This document shows positions 43,288 to 56,457 of a DNA stretch of 64,000 nucleotides, in pieces. Under the pieces are notes generated by a model. It had not been told where the DNA came from. It saw nothing but the letters and a program-made list of their open reading frames with translations, and searched no databases. This DNA is from Aptenodytes patagonicus (Eukaryota > Chordata > Aves > Sphenisciformes > Spheniscidae), in the NCBI RefSeq assembly GCF_965638725.1, contig NW_027472023.1, positions 1 to 64,000 on the forward strand, in the 5' to 3' direction. The translations under genes were made by a program, and so were the position numbers. Within the stretch, counting starts at the first letter, position 1. Each line of letters begins with the position of its first letter.

Positions 43288-43879
43288 CAGTGCGGCCAGC
43301 AGGTGGAGGGAGGTGATTCTGCCCCTCTACTCTGCTCTGGTGAGACCCCACCCGCAGTACCGTGTCCAGCTCTGGAGTCCTCAGTACAGGAAAGACATGG
43401 AGCTGTTGGAGCAGGTCCAGAGGAGGGCCACAAAAATGATCAGAGGGATGGAACACCTCTGCTATGAAGAAAGGCTGAGAGAATTGGGGCTGTTCAGCCT
43501 GGAGAAGAGGAGGCTCCGGGGAGACCTTATTGCAGCCTTTCAATACTGAAAGGGGGCTTATAAGAAAGATGGGGACAGGCTTTTTAGTAGGGCCTGCAGC
43601 GATAGGGCCAGGGGTAATGGTATTAAACTAAAAGAAGGTAGATTCAGACTAGGTATATGGAAGACATTTTTTATGATGAGGGTGGTGAAACACTGGCACA
43701 GGTTGCCCGGAGAGGCTGTAGATGCCCCATCCCTGAAAACATTCAAGGTCAGGCTGGACGGGGCTTTGAGCAACCTGGTCTAGTTGAAGAAGTCCCTGCT
43801 CATTGCAGGGCGGGGTTGGACTAGATGACCTTTAAAGGTCCTTTCCAAGCCAAACCATTCTATGATTCGATGGTTCTAT
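43288..43879 (+). mobile_element. 5'-truncated CR1, unit 2
   Basis: Copy of 3,766-4,357 with a single difference noticed (C to G near 43,809). Confidence 0.9.
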
Positions 43880-44233
43880 GAAAACAAACCTCTGCTACAG
43901 CACCAATATTGGGCCGGAAACTGGAAAAATACCCAACCAGGATACCACTGGGAAGAGCAAACCAAAGAAAGCCACGAAGTGGGCAAACTCATCATGGAAG
44001 GGTTTCCTGTGCTCAGTGCCACTGACTGGATTTAGTTTTCCCTGTGAATCCTTCCCAGTTCCCTTTCTATGTTCTTCTTCTGTGTCACCACTCCTTTTTG
44101 GGGAGGAAACAACTCCCCCCCTCAGCCTCCACCTTTTTTGGGGAAAGAGCTCCCCACCATGGCCCTCCACCCAGACTGTGGTGGGGGGAAGAACTCCCTT
44201 CCGTCGCACTCCCTTGTAAATGCTCCCCCGGCC

Positions 44234-44269
44234 ACGTCTGACCCCAAGTATGGCGACCTGCCCGGCATT
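44234..44269 (+). pseudogene. DCTN2: DCTN2-like first-exon fragment, unit 2
   Basis: Same as 4,712-4,747: SDPKYGDLPGI, an ACG in place of the start codon, and the donor GTGAGT directly after. Its low-copy upstream block lies at 44,057-44,212. Confidence 0.5.
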
Positions 44270-44294
44270 GTGAGTGCAGGGCCTGGCCAGGGAC

Positions 44295-45823
44295 CGGGCC
44301 AGGGGGATTCTGGAGGAAGCAGGACCTTGGGGGGAGCAGGTGCCTGGGGTACCTGGAAGGAGTGGGCTGTCTGGGGGGAACTGATGGGATCAGGAGGGTA
44401 TGGGTGGGGGAGGTAAAGGGGTCGGGGGTGTTGGGAGAGAGCTAAGATGATGGGGGTGTCTGGGGAGAAGTGAAGGCAATGGAGGGTGTGCAGGGGGGAA
44501 GTGAGGAGATGGAGGGAGTCTGAGGGGAACTCAAAGGATTGGAGGTGTCTGGAGGGGGGAACTGAAGGGATCGGGGTCTTCTGAGGGGGTAACTGAGGGG
44601 ATCGGGGTCTTGTGGGGGAAACTGAGGTGACCAGTGGCATTTAGGGGGCATTTGAGTAGATTGAAGACATCCGAGCGGGAGAGCTGGGATGCCTGGAAGG
44701 GTAACTGAGGGTATCGGGGCTGTCCGGGGGGAAGCAGAGGCATCTTTGGGGCTGAGGTTTCTGGGGTTAACTGAGGGGATCGGGGGCACTGAGTGGGTGA
44801 CAGAGGGGATGAAGGGTACCCTGGGCAGGTCTGGCATGTGTAAGGTCGTAAACAGGGCATATGGAGAGTTGGGGATGGTAGGTGGATGGAGGATGTTAGG
44901 GTGTCCTGGTTTCGGCAGGGATAGAGTTAATTTCCTTTCTAGTAGCTGGTACAGTGTTTTGGATTTAGGATGAGAACAAAGTTGATAACGCACCGATGTT
45001 TTAGTTGTTGCTAGGTAATGCTTACACTAGCCAAGGACTTTTCAGCTTCCCATGCTCTACTGACTGAGAAGGCTGGAGGTGCACAAGAAGCTGGGAGGGG
45101 GCACAGCCAAACTGGCCAAAGGGACATTCCGTACCATGTGACGTCATGCTCAGTACATAAACTGGGGAAAGCTGGCGGGGGGGGCCGCTAATCGGGGACT
45201 GGCTGGGCATCGGTCGGCGGGTGGTGAGCAATTGTACTGTGCATCACTTGTTTTGTGTATTATTATTATTATTATCATATTATTATTATTATAATTTTAT
45301 TTCAATTATTAAACTGTTTTTATCTCAACCCACGAGTTTTTTTCTAACTTGTGCTCTTCCATTTCTCTCCCCCATCCCACCGGGTGGGGGGGAGTGAGCG
45401 AGCGGCTGCGTGGTGCTTAGTTGCTGACTGAGATTAAACCACGACATAGGGTAACAGGGAACGGGGCAAATGGGGTGCCTGGGGGGATCAGAGAATGAAG
45501 GCGCAGTTAGCGGGGTGTTTGGGGACATGGGGGGGGTTCTGGAGACTGTCTGGAAACAGGCATATCTGGGAGATGTCAGGAGTACTTGGGGTATTTGGGG
45601 CGATTGTGTGACTCAGGGTACCTGTAAAGGCCCTGGTCATTTGGAGGTGTAGGGGGGGATGGGGGCAGTGAGTGGGGTATTTGGGGACATCAGGGGTGTC
45701 CAGAAGGCATGTGGAGTCTTTGGGGAGACGGGGGAGTGTGGGGGCAGGTAGCTTCTGCGGGTGTCTGTGGGCTGAGGTGGTCTCTGAAGCTGTTTGGGGC
45801 AGTTGTGGGGCTATTTGCTCATA
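44295..45823 (+). repeat. G-rich minisatellite, unit 2 (interrupted by solo LTR)
   Basis: The same array as 4,770-5,720 but with one extra 31-bp unit near 44,565-44,600, and split by a solo LTR at 44,902-45,446. Confidence 0.75.
44902..45446 (+). mobile_element. Solo LTR of ERVL type with 5-bp target duplication
   Basis: 545 bp from TGTCCTGG to CCACGACA, flanked on both sides by TAGGG (44,897-44,901 and 45,447-45,451). The empty site is seen in unit 1 at about 5,337-5,346, where TAGGG occurs once. The length difference between the units here is exactly 550 bp. The LTR has a perfect CRE (45,139-45,146), a TACATAAA box and a TAT-rich tract (about 45,259-45,300). It is related to, but clearly diverged from, the LTR at 13,274. 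The 5-bp duplication fits class III (ERVL) integration. Confidence 0.95.
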
Positions 45824-45999
45824 AACGGCTAATAGCCGAGGAGAGCTGGGGTGCCCGGGGATGACCAGGTGAAGCTCGAGGCGGTAAGGCCTTGCTGGGG
45901 CTGTGCTTGGGGTGGGGGTGAGCAAGTGTGCCAGTGCCCCCATCCCGTGGGTGTCCAGCACAGCGGGCCTGGCACCCTGGCAGGGAAATGGCTCCTCAC

Positions 46000-46105
46000 C
46001 CCACAGGCGCCCCTGCAGTGCCACATCTCCCCAAGGGTGCCGTGTCCCAGTGATACGCACCCGTGGCTGGAGAGCTTTCCTGACATAGAAGCGCACATCA
46101 CGGGG
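46000..46105 (-). CDS. Unrecognised internal exon, minus strand, unit 2
   Basis: Same exon and splice signals as 5,897-6,002, with no change noticed in the 106 nt. Confidence 0.35.
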
Positions 46106-46803
46106 CTGCAGAAGTGAAAGCACCACAAAACCCTTCCCCAGGCATCCCTGCCCAACCCCGGGCCCCACAATCCCCTGCAAATCCCTTTGCCCCCCACCAG
46201 GTACCAGCCCCTGCTTCCGCATACCCTGGCTCTGCCTCTCCCGCGCAGCATGGGGAGTGGAGGCGCCCTGCCCATCCCCCATTCCCACCCCGGGCCGGGG
46301 GGTGTTCTGTGTCCCCCCCCATACCGGGATTAACCCCACTAAAGGGCCTGGCTTGAAGTGTGTTCGTGTCAGCATCTTCTTAGGACTGTGGGGTGTGATC
46401 AGGGCCCAGCCGCTGGGTATTAAATGCACCATTTAATTGTGCATACAACCCCTCCAAACACCCCATCGCAGCCCCAGCGCTGCCTGTGAGTACATAGGTG
46501 ACAGAAGGACGGCGAGGGGAAATGGGGGCCTGTGACGGGTGCGCTTGACCCCTGACCAGACTGGCGGTGGTTTGGTGCAGGCTCCGGAAGGGGTAAAGGC
46601 CTGAGCCGTAGCCAGGCGTGAACTCCCCTAGTTTCAACCTGTTCTCTGAAAACCCACAAAGGAGCAGAGTGACACAGTGAGCATCAGTGCATATGAGCTT
46701 GGAACACCGACCACGCAACTAACACATGAATAGTGGGTGGCTTTTCCAAGACTCATTTATCAAGGAACAAAGAATGTTGTGGGTACAAGGAGTCTCACGT
46801 ATA

Positions 46804-47340
46804 CCTGGGGCATCCTCGAGGGCCATCCTTGAGAAGCGCACCTGGCGTCCTTGAAGCGCCGCTGGGAACCTGAGGACCTGAGACATCCCGAGGAAAGGTA
46901 GAAATTGCCTGTAAACGTTGAAAACCCTCTGGAAAAACAGAAGTCAGCAACAGCTATTGGCTGCCCCAGGTGGTGGTGCCCTACACCCCCCTTATGTCTC
47001 TAAAGATAGAAAAAGAACTCGCTCTCTACCCAATACGGATCTTCTCTCCGAGAGCTCCCCCGTGAGAACGCCTCTACACGGGACCTGCTAGGCAGACTGG
47101 ACCCTCTCCGGGGATGCCTGGCTGACTGCAGACTCCGTGACGCGGCTCACCTTCGAAGTGAGACTTTGTGCGTGGTCGATTGGCCCCACTCTTCGGAGCG
47201 GTTTGGTGAGTGCTGTACCGCTAGCACTTCAAATAGTACAGAGAGGCACTCATATACTAATAATTAATTGGTAATAATAATTACATTAATTTATAATAAT
47301 TAAATTTGTAGTAAGTTGTAATACAGAAATTTGACAAAAA
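46804..47340 (+). mobile_element. LTR/leader of second retrovirus family, unit 2
   Basis: Copy of 7,764-8,300. It joins directly to the equivalent of 6,700, because 1,063 bp present in unit 1 (LTR remnant and CR1 fragment) are missing. Confidence 0.35.
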
Positions 47341-47346
47341 CCCTCC

Positions 47347-49900
47347 TTGTCCTTGTGTATTACACCGAGACCCATAGCGGCAATACGGTCCTACAATATA
47401 GTGGGTATGGATCTTTTAAGACCCCAGACCGTTAGTACTCCATCGGGCACTTGGCGGCCAAACCATCAGACCCAGAACTCCGTAGTCTCTATAGATGAAA
47501 CACCAGCCAAGGGATCCACTACTTTTCTACTACAGGCCACACCTAAATTACCCAAAAATGCCTTGACTCATGTATGACAATATGATATTAGCCCTGAAGC
47601 CACACTAGGCATAACTACTCTTACTCACGATTTATGACAATGGGGTGTTATTCAGAAAACTCACTCTCCGTGTAACTGCCCTGTGTGGCCTCTCTGTAAG
47701 CCTAACAGTACCGGGCGTTTGATGGTACATTATGGCAAACTGAATGAAAATACTGGACCCTTACCTGCTGCCGTCCCATCTATCACGGGTCTTCTTTTCA
47801 TGATAGAGCAAGCAGCCCACCCTTGGGTGGCTGCCGTGGATGTAAAAGATACATTTTTCATGGTCCCATTACAACCTGAGGATCAAGAGAGCTTGGCTTT
47901 TACTGGGCATGGGATAAAGCATACTTCCACCCCATTACCCCAAGGATGCAAACATAGCCCTACATTGTCACATCAGGCTTTTATTAGCACGGGGCATTTT
48001 AATTGGAGGGGATTCCTCCAGTGAGGGCCGAAGAATGCGTGGTCACCTCCTAGCCCATCTGGAAGGTAAGGGGATTACCATCCCTGAAGCTAAATGACAG
48101 GGACCTAGCCAGCTGGTTCCCTTTTGACATATAACCTGGCAAGATGGCAGGCGATGTACTCCCCCTGATACCCTGCAGCAAATATCCCAGCTAAACTCAC
48201 CCTCCAATAAGAAGGAGCTCCGACAAGGAATGCAGGATTCTGGCGAGACCATATTCCAGGGCTTACTATAACTGCCCAACCCTCATACGATCTGTTGAAG
48301 AAGCACGCTACCTGGGAATGGACAATTACTCATAAAGAAGCGCTTTGTTTGTGAAGACACAGTGTTTTAGAGTATCAGGCTATGGGCCCCGCAGTACCAG
48401 GGGCCCCCTTTAGCCTACATATAGGACTCGCAGAAAGACGGTATCAGTGGAGATGGTGGCAATGAGTTGGGCCCAATAAGGCCCAATTAACTCCCATAGG
48501 GTTTGGATCAAAGGGGTAGCAAGGTTCCCAGTCACGCTATTCACTCTGGGAAAAAAAATCACTACTGGCTACTTACCCAGCCCTACTAGATACTGAACCC
48601 ATCACATCAGACACAGCCTTAGAAATTCAGACCCCGTTCCCTATCCTCAAAAGAATCAGAGAGTCTGCTCCCGTTCCTCAGGGAATGGCACACGCCAGTA
48701 CAATTCAGGAAATGACAACGTACACAGCACGTCGCGACTGGGTCGTGAGGGGAACAGGGCTTACAGGGAGCCTGACAGAGTACAGTATCCAATGGCAAAG
48801 GGGTGCCTTGTCACCCCTTGGTACGCTGCCCCCACCCATTCAACATGCACCACCCCCATCCGATTTACAAGAGGATATCGAGGTGTGGTCTAGTGATGGC
48901 TTACAGATGGACCAGCTCACAGGGAAGTGGGAGGGAAGGGCTGCCCCCCTGCAGCCCTCAGACGGGACATCCAAAACACAGGAGATAGAGGGATCAGCTC
49001 AATTGGCTGAGCTCCAGGTGGCAGTGCTAGCTGCTGGACGGGGTGCCGGCACAATATATACCGATTCCTGTGCGGTACGGGCTGGGGCCACTCAGTGGCT
49101 CCCATACTGGAAAGCTGAAGGATGGAAAACTGAAGAAAGTGAAGTCCGGGGAAAAGAACTAGGGGAAAAGCTATATTTAATAGCTCGAGCAAAGAAGAAT
49201 GATGGGAATCTTCTTCGAATGGGGCACGTATCCACACATACGAAGGGCACAGATCTAGGAGCCAGATGGAACCATGAAGCACATTGCTTTGCTTAAGAAC
49301 CTAGAAAGAGCAATGCTACTGATCTTCCCCGTAACATATATACTCCCTCCACCTCTGATCGCATGATGCTGGGCTGGTTACGTGACAGCTTAGGACTTAT
49401 GGGTGGCCTGGATCTATCTCGACAAGTGGGCCCCCGAGGGTGGCCGATTTCTAAAGCACAATGCCAAGATTTTGTCGCTAGCTGCCCTTTTGTACATCGG
49501 CCTGAGCCAAATTTTTAGCTGGGCAACAGTGGGCCGACCTGAGAGATGGCAAATAGATTTCAAAGGACCCCTACCCCAACCTCCAAGTAAATGGGAGTAT
49601 ATTTTAACCGGGGTAGGGATTATTAGCGTTCTAGGTATGGGCTACCCATGCCCTCATTTCACGGGCGGCCACATCACTCTACCAATGCAGTCACTGCCTT
49701 AAACAATTGACGGACCATGACTGGCAGTCCGATCTGGAAAGCTTTTGATAGCAGCCACAGTGTACCTTCAACTTCAGGCAAAAAAGATCATCATCAATTA
49801 TCTGTGGGACAAACCGTCCAGGTTAATCACCTGCAAAAAGGGAGTTTTCCTTGCATATTGCTAACACACCTTCAAAGTGCCATGTGGAAGGTGCTTGACC
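47347..49900 (+). pseudogene. Retroviral pol relic, unit 2
   Basis: Copy of 8,307-10,860 with the same RT, RNase H and integrase remnants and the same stops. Only a few base differences were noticed (for example near 47,712 and 49,221). A 22-bp longer version of the junction follows at 50,014-50,045. Confidence 0.75.
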
Positions 49901-50651
49901 ACAAGCATCCCAAACTTGCTGGGGATGCTCAACACTGACCTTGAGCTTAATCTGGTATTTGGGCTCTGTACTGAACATCTCGTTTCCGAGCAGTGGATCT
50001 CCAAATCATCCGGTGATTTGATGAATCCAAATGATGAATCCAAACCAATGAAGCTGGTTTTGTGTTTTCTTTCAGGTTACCCCAACTGCAACATGGGCAA
50101 CTGGGAACTCAGATTATCTGCCCGGGATCCTTGGTCCCACGCATAAAGAGGAATTTGAAAAACTCGCAACGAGGAATGGGCATATGTCATAACAACTCAC
50201 AACAGGGGGAAGTGAAGGGGAAAGTCAAATTGTAACAGAAAATAGAAGTGGACGTAGTTTAGTGCTGCTTAACACAGCATTAAAGTATATTCTGTTGGGG
50301 GATTGTCGGGATTACTAGCTTTGGTGGTTGTGTATGTATAGGTTCAGTTGATCTTGTAGCGAAACTGGTATGTGAGAGGATGGAACGAAGAAGAAGAGAG
50401 GACGAGAAATAAAATGGGTTGAAACAAATGGGTTTGGAAATGAAAAAAAGATAAGATGTCATGAGCAACTGGGAAGAGCAGAGTTTAAAAAAAAAGGAAC
50501 AAAGACGGGGTTATGTCTGGTAATTACAATAATGGGGAATGGCCTTATCCCAGCGATGGAATAGCAATCGCATTATTCAGTTTATGAATAAATGAATAAA
50601 TTCTGATGAGCTGCCGGGGAGCTCATCAAACAAAAGCTGTCTTTGCTGCGT

Positions 50652-52335
50652 GTCAGCCTAATTTATTACATCCACACCGTTCAACGAAATCTTGTCTTGA
50701 GAGAACAGATGGCTGCGGAGGGGTCCCAATAGTTCAGTCCTCCTGCTCTGGGCCATCAGTGCTGAGCGTTGCCTCAACCCTCGAATGTTCCTGCTGCCCG
50801 GCTGGGTCTTTGTGGAGCAGCCCCGTGGAGAAGTGCGCGGACAGCGTGCAAGGGCTGTGATTGAGAGGCGGCTCAAGGAAGTTGCACGAGGGGTAGCAGT
50901 TTCTGCTCTGGCTTCTCAGTCGGTCCCCCAGCATAACATCCAGCTGGCTGAGAATAGAGGCCAGTGGGTAATTCACGAGACCCACGGCCTCACCAGCTCT
51001 GAGGTTTGACTGTCAGCTTTTACAATCTTGCAGCAGAGGTACAGAAGGCTGTTGTTCGGATCTATGCAATCTTCCCCATTCCCAGCTATGAAAAAATACC
51101 GAGGCGCAGAGATGCAGCCCCACAGTCACCTTCCCAAAGCAAAATAAGGCATGCGTGTTCTGGCCAGTCTTTATTTCAATGCTGATTTTGCCAACGTGCT
51201 GGCAGTTTACCGGCACGGTAGTGCGGCTTATCCTATGTCGCTGCCATGATCGCGCCGTTATTCCCGCCCGTCAAAACCCAGCGCAATACAGAACCGCAGA
51301 GCCCCCGATAAGCTGGTGCTCTACAAGATCCATGTGGCGATAGGGTGAGTTTAAACCCTCCAGTGATGGCTGCCACAAAGAGAAATTTCTTAGCAGCAAC
51401 ACCCGGAGAAGACCCCAAGATATGTGCCAGATCCCCAGTTGTAGAAAAAGTGTAAGGCTTTTGATCCGTTTTGAGCTTTGTTTTCCTTACGACGGGGTCA
51501 TAGGCCAGGCTCACTGCTGGAGAGTTGACAGCTGGAGCTTTGTGGTGGGGGTTAATGAGATGGATCATACCTCCCATCAACATGGAGAGGGATGGATAAT
51601 AGCCTTTCTGCAAAGGCTACTGCCCTGTCTCGCCCTGCAGCGCTATTTCAAAGATGGTGTCCTGCTTGATGCTATGCCAGCTCTGTGGGTACGGTGTTTG
51701 CACCAGCCCCACTGTCCACTTCCCGCAGAGTTCCAGGGGCCTCACCAGCTGTATGGGAATGTGCGAGCTGGTGTTTTGTGGGCAGAGTCTGGCACCGCTG
51801 GCATTGCTGGGGAGCGCAATGTAGAAACCCCTGTCTGCCATCCTTCTTCTTCCCCCACTCCACTGCCAGTCAGGAGATGTCCTGCACCTGGGAAGCTCCT
51901 ACCCTAAATTTCTGGGGCCAGCCACGCCACTTCACCAGCAGCTGTTTCTTTCCTCCTTTCCCTTTTGCTGGATGATCTTGTCAATTTTGCAGGTCTTGTC
52001 CTTGTCAGGGTGCACTTTTTGAAGATCTTTGGGGTAAAACTTCCCCCCACTTGCTTCCCAACCATAGTCTCTTAAGCGGTACACAGGCATCTGTCCCCTT
52101 CTCACACTTTCCGCTACGATGAAAATGTCACCTGTGAACGTCTGTTCATAACCTTTCTCAAATCTCTTGGGTTTTTTTAGACACCCTGACGTGGTCTCCC
52201 TTTTGGAGCAGAGGCGCAGATCCTGTAGTTTCAAACACACCCCTATCTCCGGTTTTCCAAACTCTTGACGAGTCTGAAGTGTTCACGTCCACAGGCCTGG
52301 CTCTGACAGCTCTGGGGAAGCTCTGGTTACAACTC
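50652..52335 (-). mobile_element. Polinton/Maverick fragment, inverted, unit 2
   Basis: Copy of 11,590-13,273, including the chromodomain-type integrase end (about 51,912-52,332) and the 74-codon capsid-type frame at 51,617-51,841, which is also uninterrupted here. The right end is again cut by the ERVL LTR. Confidence 0.55.
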
Positions 52336-52940
52336 TGTGCTGGTTTTGGCTGGGATAGAGTTAAATTTCTTCACGGTACCTCCTATGGGGCTGTGTTTTG
52401 GATTAGTGCTGGAAAGAGTGTTGGTAACACAGGGATGTTTTCGTTATTGCTGAGCAGTGCTTACGCAGCATCGAGGCCTTTTCTGCTTCTCACACCAGCC
52501 CACCAGCGAACAGGCTGGGGGTGCACAAGAAGATGGGAGGGGGCACAGCCGGGACAGCTGACCCCAACTGACCAAAGGGCTATCCCCTACCATATGACGT
52601 CATGCTGAGCCATAAACCTGGGGGGGGGAGGTTGGCGCGGCGGGAGGCCGCTGCTCGGGGACTGGCTGGGCATCAGTCGGTTGGTGGTGAGCAATTGTTT
52701 TCACTTGCATCACTTGTCTTTCTAGGGTTTTATTTCTCGCTCTTTGTTATCTTCTTTTCCATTACTATAGTAGTATTAGTATTATTACTACTGCTATATT
52801 TCAATTATTAAACTGTTTTTGTCTCAACCCCTGAGTTTTCTCACTCTTGCCCTTCCAATTCTCTTCCCCCATCCCGCTGCGGGGGGAGTGAGCGAGCGGC
52901 GGTGTGGTGCTTAGTTGCTGGCTGGGGTTAAACCACGACC
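52336..52940 (+). mobile_element. 5' LTR of ERVL-type provirus, unit 2
   Basis: Full copy of the LTR at 13,274-13,878, with CRE at 52,595-52,602 and the primer-binding site at 52,949-52,966. A 12-bp deletion relative to copy 1a lies in the leader near 53,098. Confidence 0.85.
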
Positions 52941-53257
52941 GTCCTTTTTGGCACCCGACGTGGGGCTCAAAGGCTTTGCGATAATAACGGAATGACCAGA
53001 GCGCATTAGAAGGGATTTATATCTGCTAACAGTTGCGGGTCACGGTCTTGATGCATCTGTTCTCGATACTAGTTTATCTGATCTGCGCCATGCTGGGTTT
53101 GTTGAAGACTGGTGTTGGCTTTTGCAGTTTGCTGTGCTCTGTAGCGATTAGTGATGTTTTGCCTGGGAGATTTGTTATTAAAACAATGACCTTGAGCTTA
53201 ATCTAGTATCTCTCATGGAGACAATTAACAGTTATACTTCTTCCTCTGAGAGGTTTT

Positions 53258-54651
53258 TTGGTGGAGGAGATACAGAATGGCACCTTCACTACCTTCTTCT
53301 GTGACGTTTTCTCCCTCGTTACAATAACTTTTCAGTATCTTGAACATCCTTGGGTAGTTAAAATACTTCTATTGGTATTTCTTAGGAATATTGCTTTGGT
53401 TTTGTCTAAGGTTAACAAGCAATTTAGGAATATGACCCAGGCTCCGCAACAGGATGGTCATGGGTGGCAAGGCATGTGGGAGAATATGGGCAGGTATCTA
53501 GAGAACTTCTCACCTCCAATGGTGTGGAGCTTGACTCCCAAACAACTGCAGGGTCTTGATGCAGTGATAGAACATTTGGGGGAAAAAAAGAAAAATGCCG
53601 TGGCTATTCCAAAGAGGCACAACTTCCCACCCCGTGCTGGGCCCTGGCCAGCTTCTGCCAAACACTGCTCGATGTTATGCAGCACCCTCAGGGAGAAGAG
53701 AGGGAAAACATACCAACAGACGCTATGGCTAAAGCAGACACTGTATCAGTCGCCCCTAGAACTAAAAAGAACCAACGGAAGCGGAAGTCAACTCGTTTAG
53801 TAAGGGATGAAGAAGCTTCTCCTAAGAGGGAGCAGGAGAAAGAATCGGAAGAGGCAGCCTGTTCTGCAGCAGCGCAGTCACAAGAGCAGGAGGAGGAAGA
53901 GACTGAAAGCATAAATGAGACCGAAACCACCCGATCCCTATGCCTAAGTGAGCTGCGAGGTATGCGAAAAGATTTTAGCCGTCAACCGGGTGAGCTAATT
54001 CTCAGCTGGTTACTCCGATGCTGAGATATTGGGGCCAGTAGTCAGGAATTAGAAGGTAAAGAAGCCCGGCAGCTGGGATCCTTGGCTAAGGATAAGGCCA
54101 TTGGCAAAGGGATTGGAAAAAAGGCAGGAGTCCTCAGTCTTTGGCAGCGACTCCTGTCAAGTGTGAAGGACAGGTATCCCTTCAAGGAAGAACTTGCAAA
54201 TTCCCAAAGCAAATGCACCACCTTTGAGGGAGGTATCCCGTATCTGAGGGAATTAGCCGTGGTGGAGGTGATCTGTAACAACCTGGATGATGGCCAGGTG
54301 TCCAAAGACCCGGATGAAATCCGGTGCACGTGGTCCATGTGGCGAAAGGTTGTACGAAATGCACCGACGTCATATGCCCACACCCTGTCGATAATGAGCT
54401 GGACAGTCACGGAGGTACCAACTATAGATGGACTGGCCAGACAACTCCGAGAATACAAAGATAATCTCGCTTCCTCCATGCGGGCCTGCGTCTCGGCTGC
54501 GAAGGAACTGACCCCAAAACTGTCCGAGCAAGCCGAGAAGGATAGGTCTTCCTCACGCACTCCAACCAAGGTCTCAGCAGCCTTTTTCTGTTCAAGGGAA
54601 AGGGTACCGGTGGCACACACCACGTGCAACCCTGTGGTTCTTCCTGCGTGA
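53258..54651 (+). pseudogene. gag of ERVL-type provirus, unit 2
   Basis: The same broken gag as the other two copies. The TGA lies at 54,022-54,024 and one private change gives Arg for Pro in the acidic region (near 53,933). Confidence 0.7.
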
Positions 54652-54879
54652 CCAGGGGGAGGACATGAGGAAGTGGGATGGTGAACCTACCTGGGGACTA
54701 GAAGCTCGGGTACAAGACCTGCAAGGAAAAACAACAGCCAGAAAGCATCCATCCAGGAAAACTACTGCTCCAGTGTCTGTTGGGCAGGGTAGAAGGGCTG
54801 ATCATACTTTTGACCCTGATGAAGGGACTTCTGTTTTGCAGTCACAACAATCAAGTAATGAAGACTCCAACGGCAAATA

Positions 54880-56182
54880 GAGGGGCCCTGCCTTTGGCCA
54901 GGCGGAGGAAAGGGACAACCGAGTTTACTGGACTGTGTGGATTCGATGGCCTGGCACATCAGCCCCACGGGAGTATAAAGCTCTAGTGGGCACCGGTGCA
55001 CAGCGTACTCTAATACCATCAGATTACAAAGGGGCAGAATCCATCCGTATTTCTGGAGTGATGGGAAGGTACCAAGGACTGTCTGTGTTGGGAGGCTGAG
55101 GTAAGCCTAACTGGGAATGAGTGGCAAAAGCATCCTATTGTGGCTGGTCCGGAGGCTTCATGTATCCTTGGCATAGACTACCTCAGGAGAGGGTATTGCA
55201 AGGACCCAGAAGGATACCGGTGGGCTTTTGGAACAGCTGCCTTGAATGTGGAGAAGACTAAACAGCTGTCTAGCTTGGCCGGTCTCTCGTCTGTGGCGGG
55301 GTTGCTGTGGGTTAAAGAACAGCAGGTGCCAATTGCTACCATGCCAGTGCACTGGCAACAGTATCACACCAGTCGAGACTCCCTGATTCCCATCCATAAG
55401 CTGATCCGGCAACCGGAGAGTCAAGGAGTGATCAGCAAGACTCATTCACCCTTCAACAGTGCCATACGGCCAGTGCAAAAATCTAACAGAGAGTGGAGGC
55501 TAACAGTGGACTATCGAGGCCTGAACGAAGTCACACCGCCGCTGAGTGCTGCCGTGCCAGACATGCTGGAACTTCAATACGAACTGGAGTCAAAGGCCGC
55601 CAAATGGTATGCAACAATTGATACCGCTAATGTGTTTTTCTCAATCCCTTTGGCGGCAGAGTGCAGGCCACAGTTTGCTTTCACGTGTGGGGGGGTATCC
55701 AGTACACCTGGAATCGACTGCCCCAGGGGTGGAAACACAGTCCTACCATTTGCCATGGATTGATCCAGACTGCACTGGAACAAGGTGAAGCTCCCAAACA
55801 CCTGCAGTATGTTGATGACATCATTGTGTGGGGCAACACAGCGGAGGAAGTGTTTGAAAAGGGGAAAAGAATAATCCAGACTCTTTGGAAACCTGGTTGC
55901 AAAGTTTTATGGCAGCACGGCACCCCTGAAAGAATTGAATCAGACAACGGGACTCATTACCGAAACAGCCTCATAAACACCTGGGCCAAGGAGCGTGGCA
56001 CTGACTGGGTGTATCACATCCCCCATCATGCACCAGCCTATTATGCACCAGCTTCTGGGAGAATTGAACGATATAATGGACTGTTAAAAACTACACTGAG
56101 AGCAGTGGGTGCTGGGACATTCAAGCATTGGGATAGACATGTAGCAGAAGCCACTTGGCTAGTTAATGCTAGAGGATGTGCC
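54880..56182 (+). pseudogene. Protease-RT-integrase relic with internal deletion, unit 2
   Basis: Copy of 29,318-30,620. It has the protease Gly for Asp at 54,989-54,991, YVDD at 55,808-55,819, the same in-frame RT-to-integrase deletion and the same truncated end. Here it follows its own full LTR and gag without interruption, so this shows the original arrangement. Confidence 0.8.
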
Positions 56183-56186
56183 AGCC

Positions 56187-56457
56187 GACCTGGAGGCTGG
56201 CTCGCTCTCTCGAGTCGTGCTGCTGTCCTGGCCTCCCTCCCTGCCTCCCTGCCTCCCTGCCTCCCTCTTCCCAGTGCTGGGGCCAGCCGCTGTCCCCAGG
56301 CCAGGAAGAGCTGCTGCAGGCACCCAGAGCGCTTCCCGGCAAGGCCTGTACCGCCTCCTCTGCCTCCCTGGCTGCCCAGGGATGTTCCTTAGCCCACGGC
56401 CGTCTGGGCACCGAGGCAATGTGCTGCGCCTGGCGAGCAGCTGGGTGGGGGCTGCTC
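56187..56457 (+). repeat. Shared block with CCTCCCTG minisatellite, unit 2
   Basis: Third copy of the block; minisatellite at about 56,231-56,268. Confidence 0.7.
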
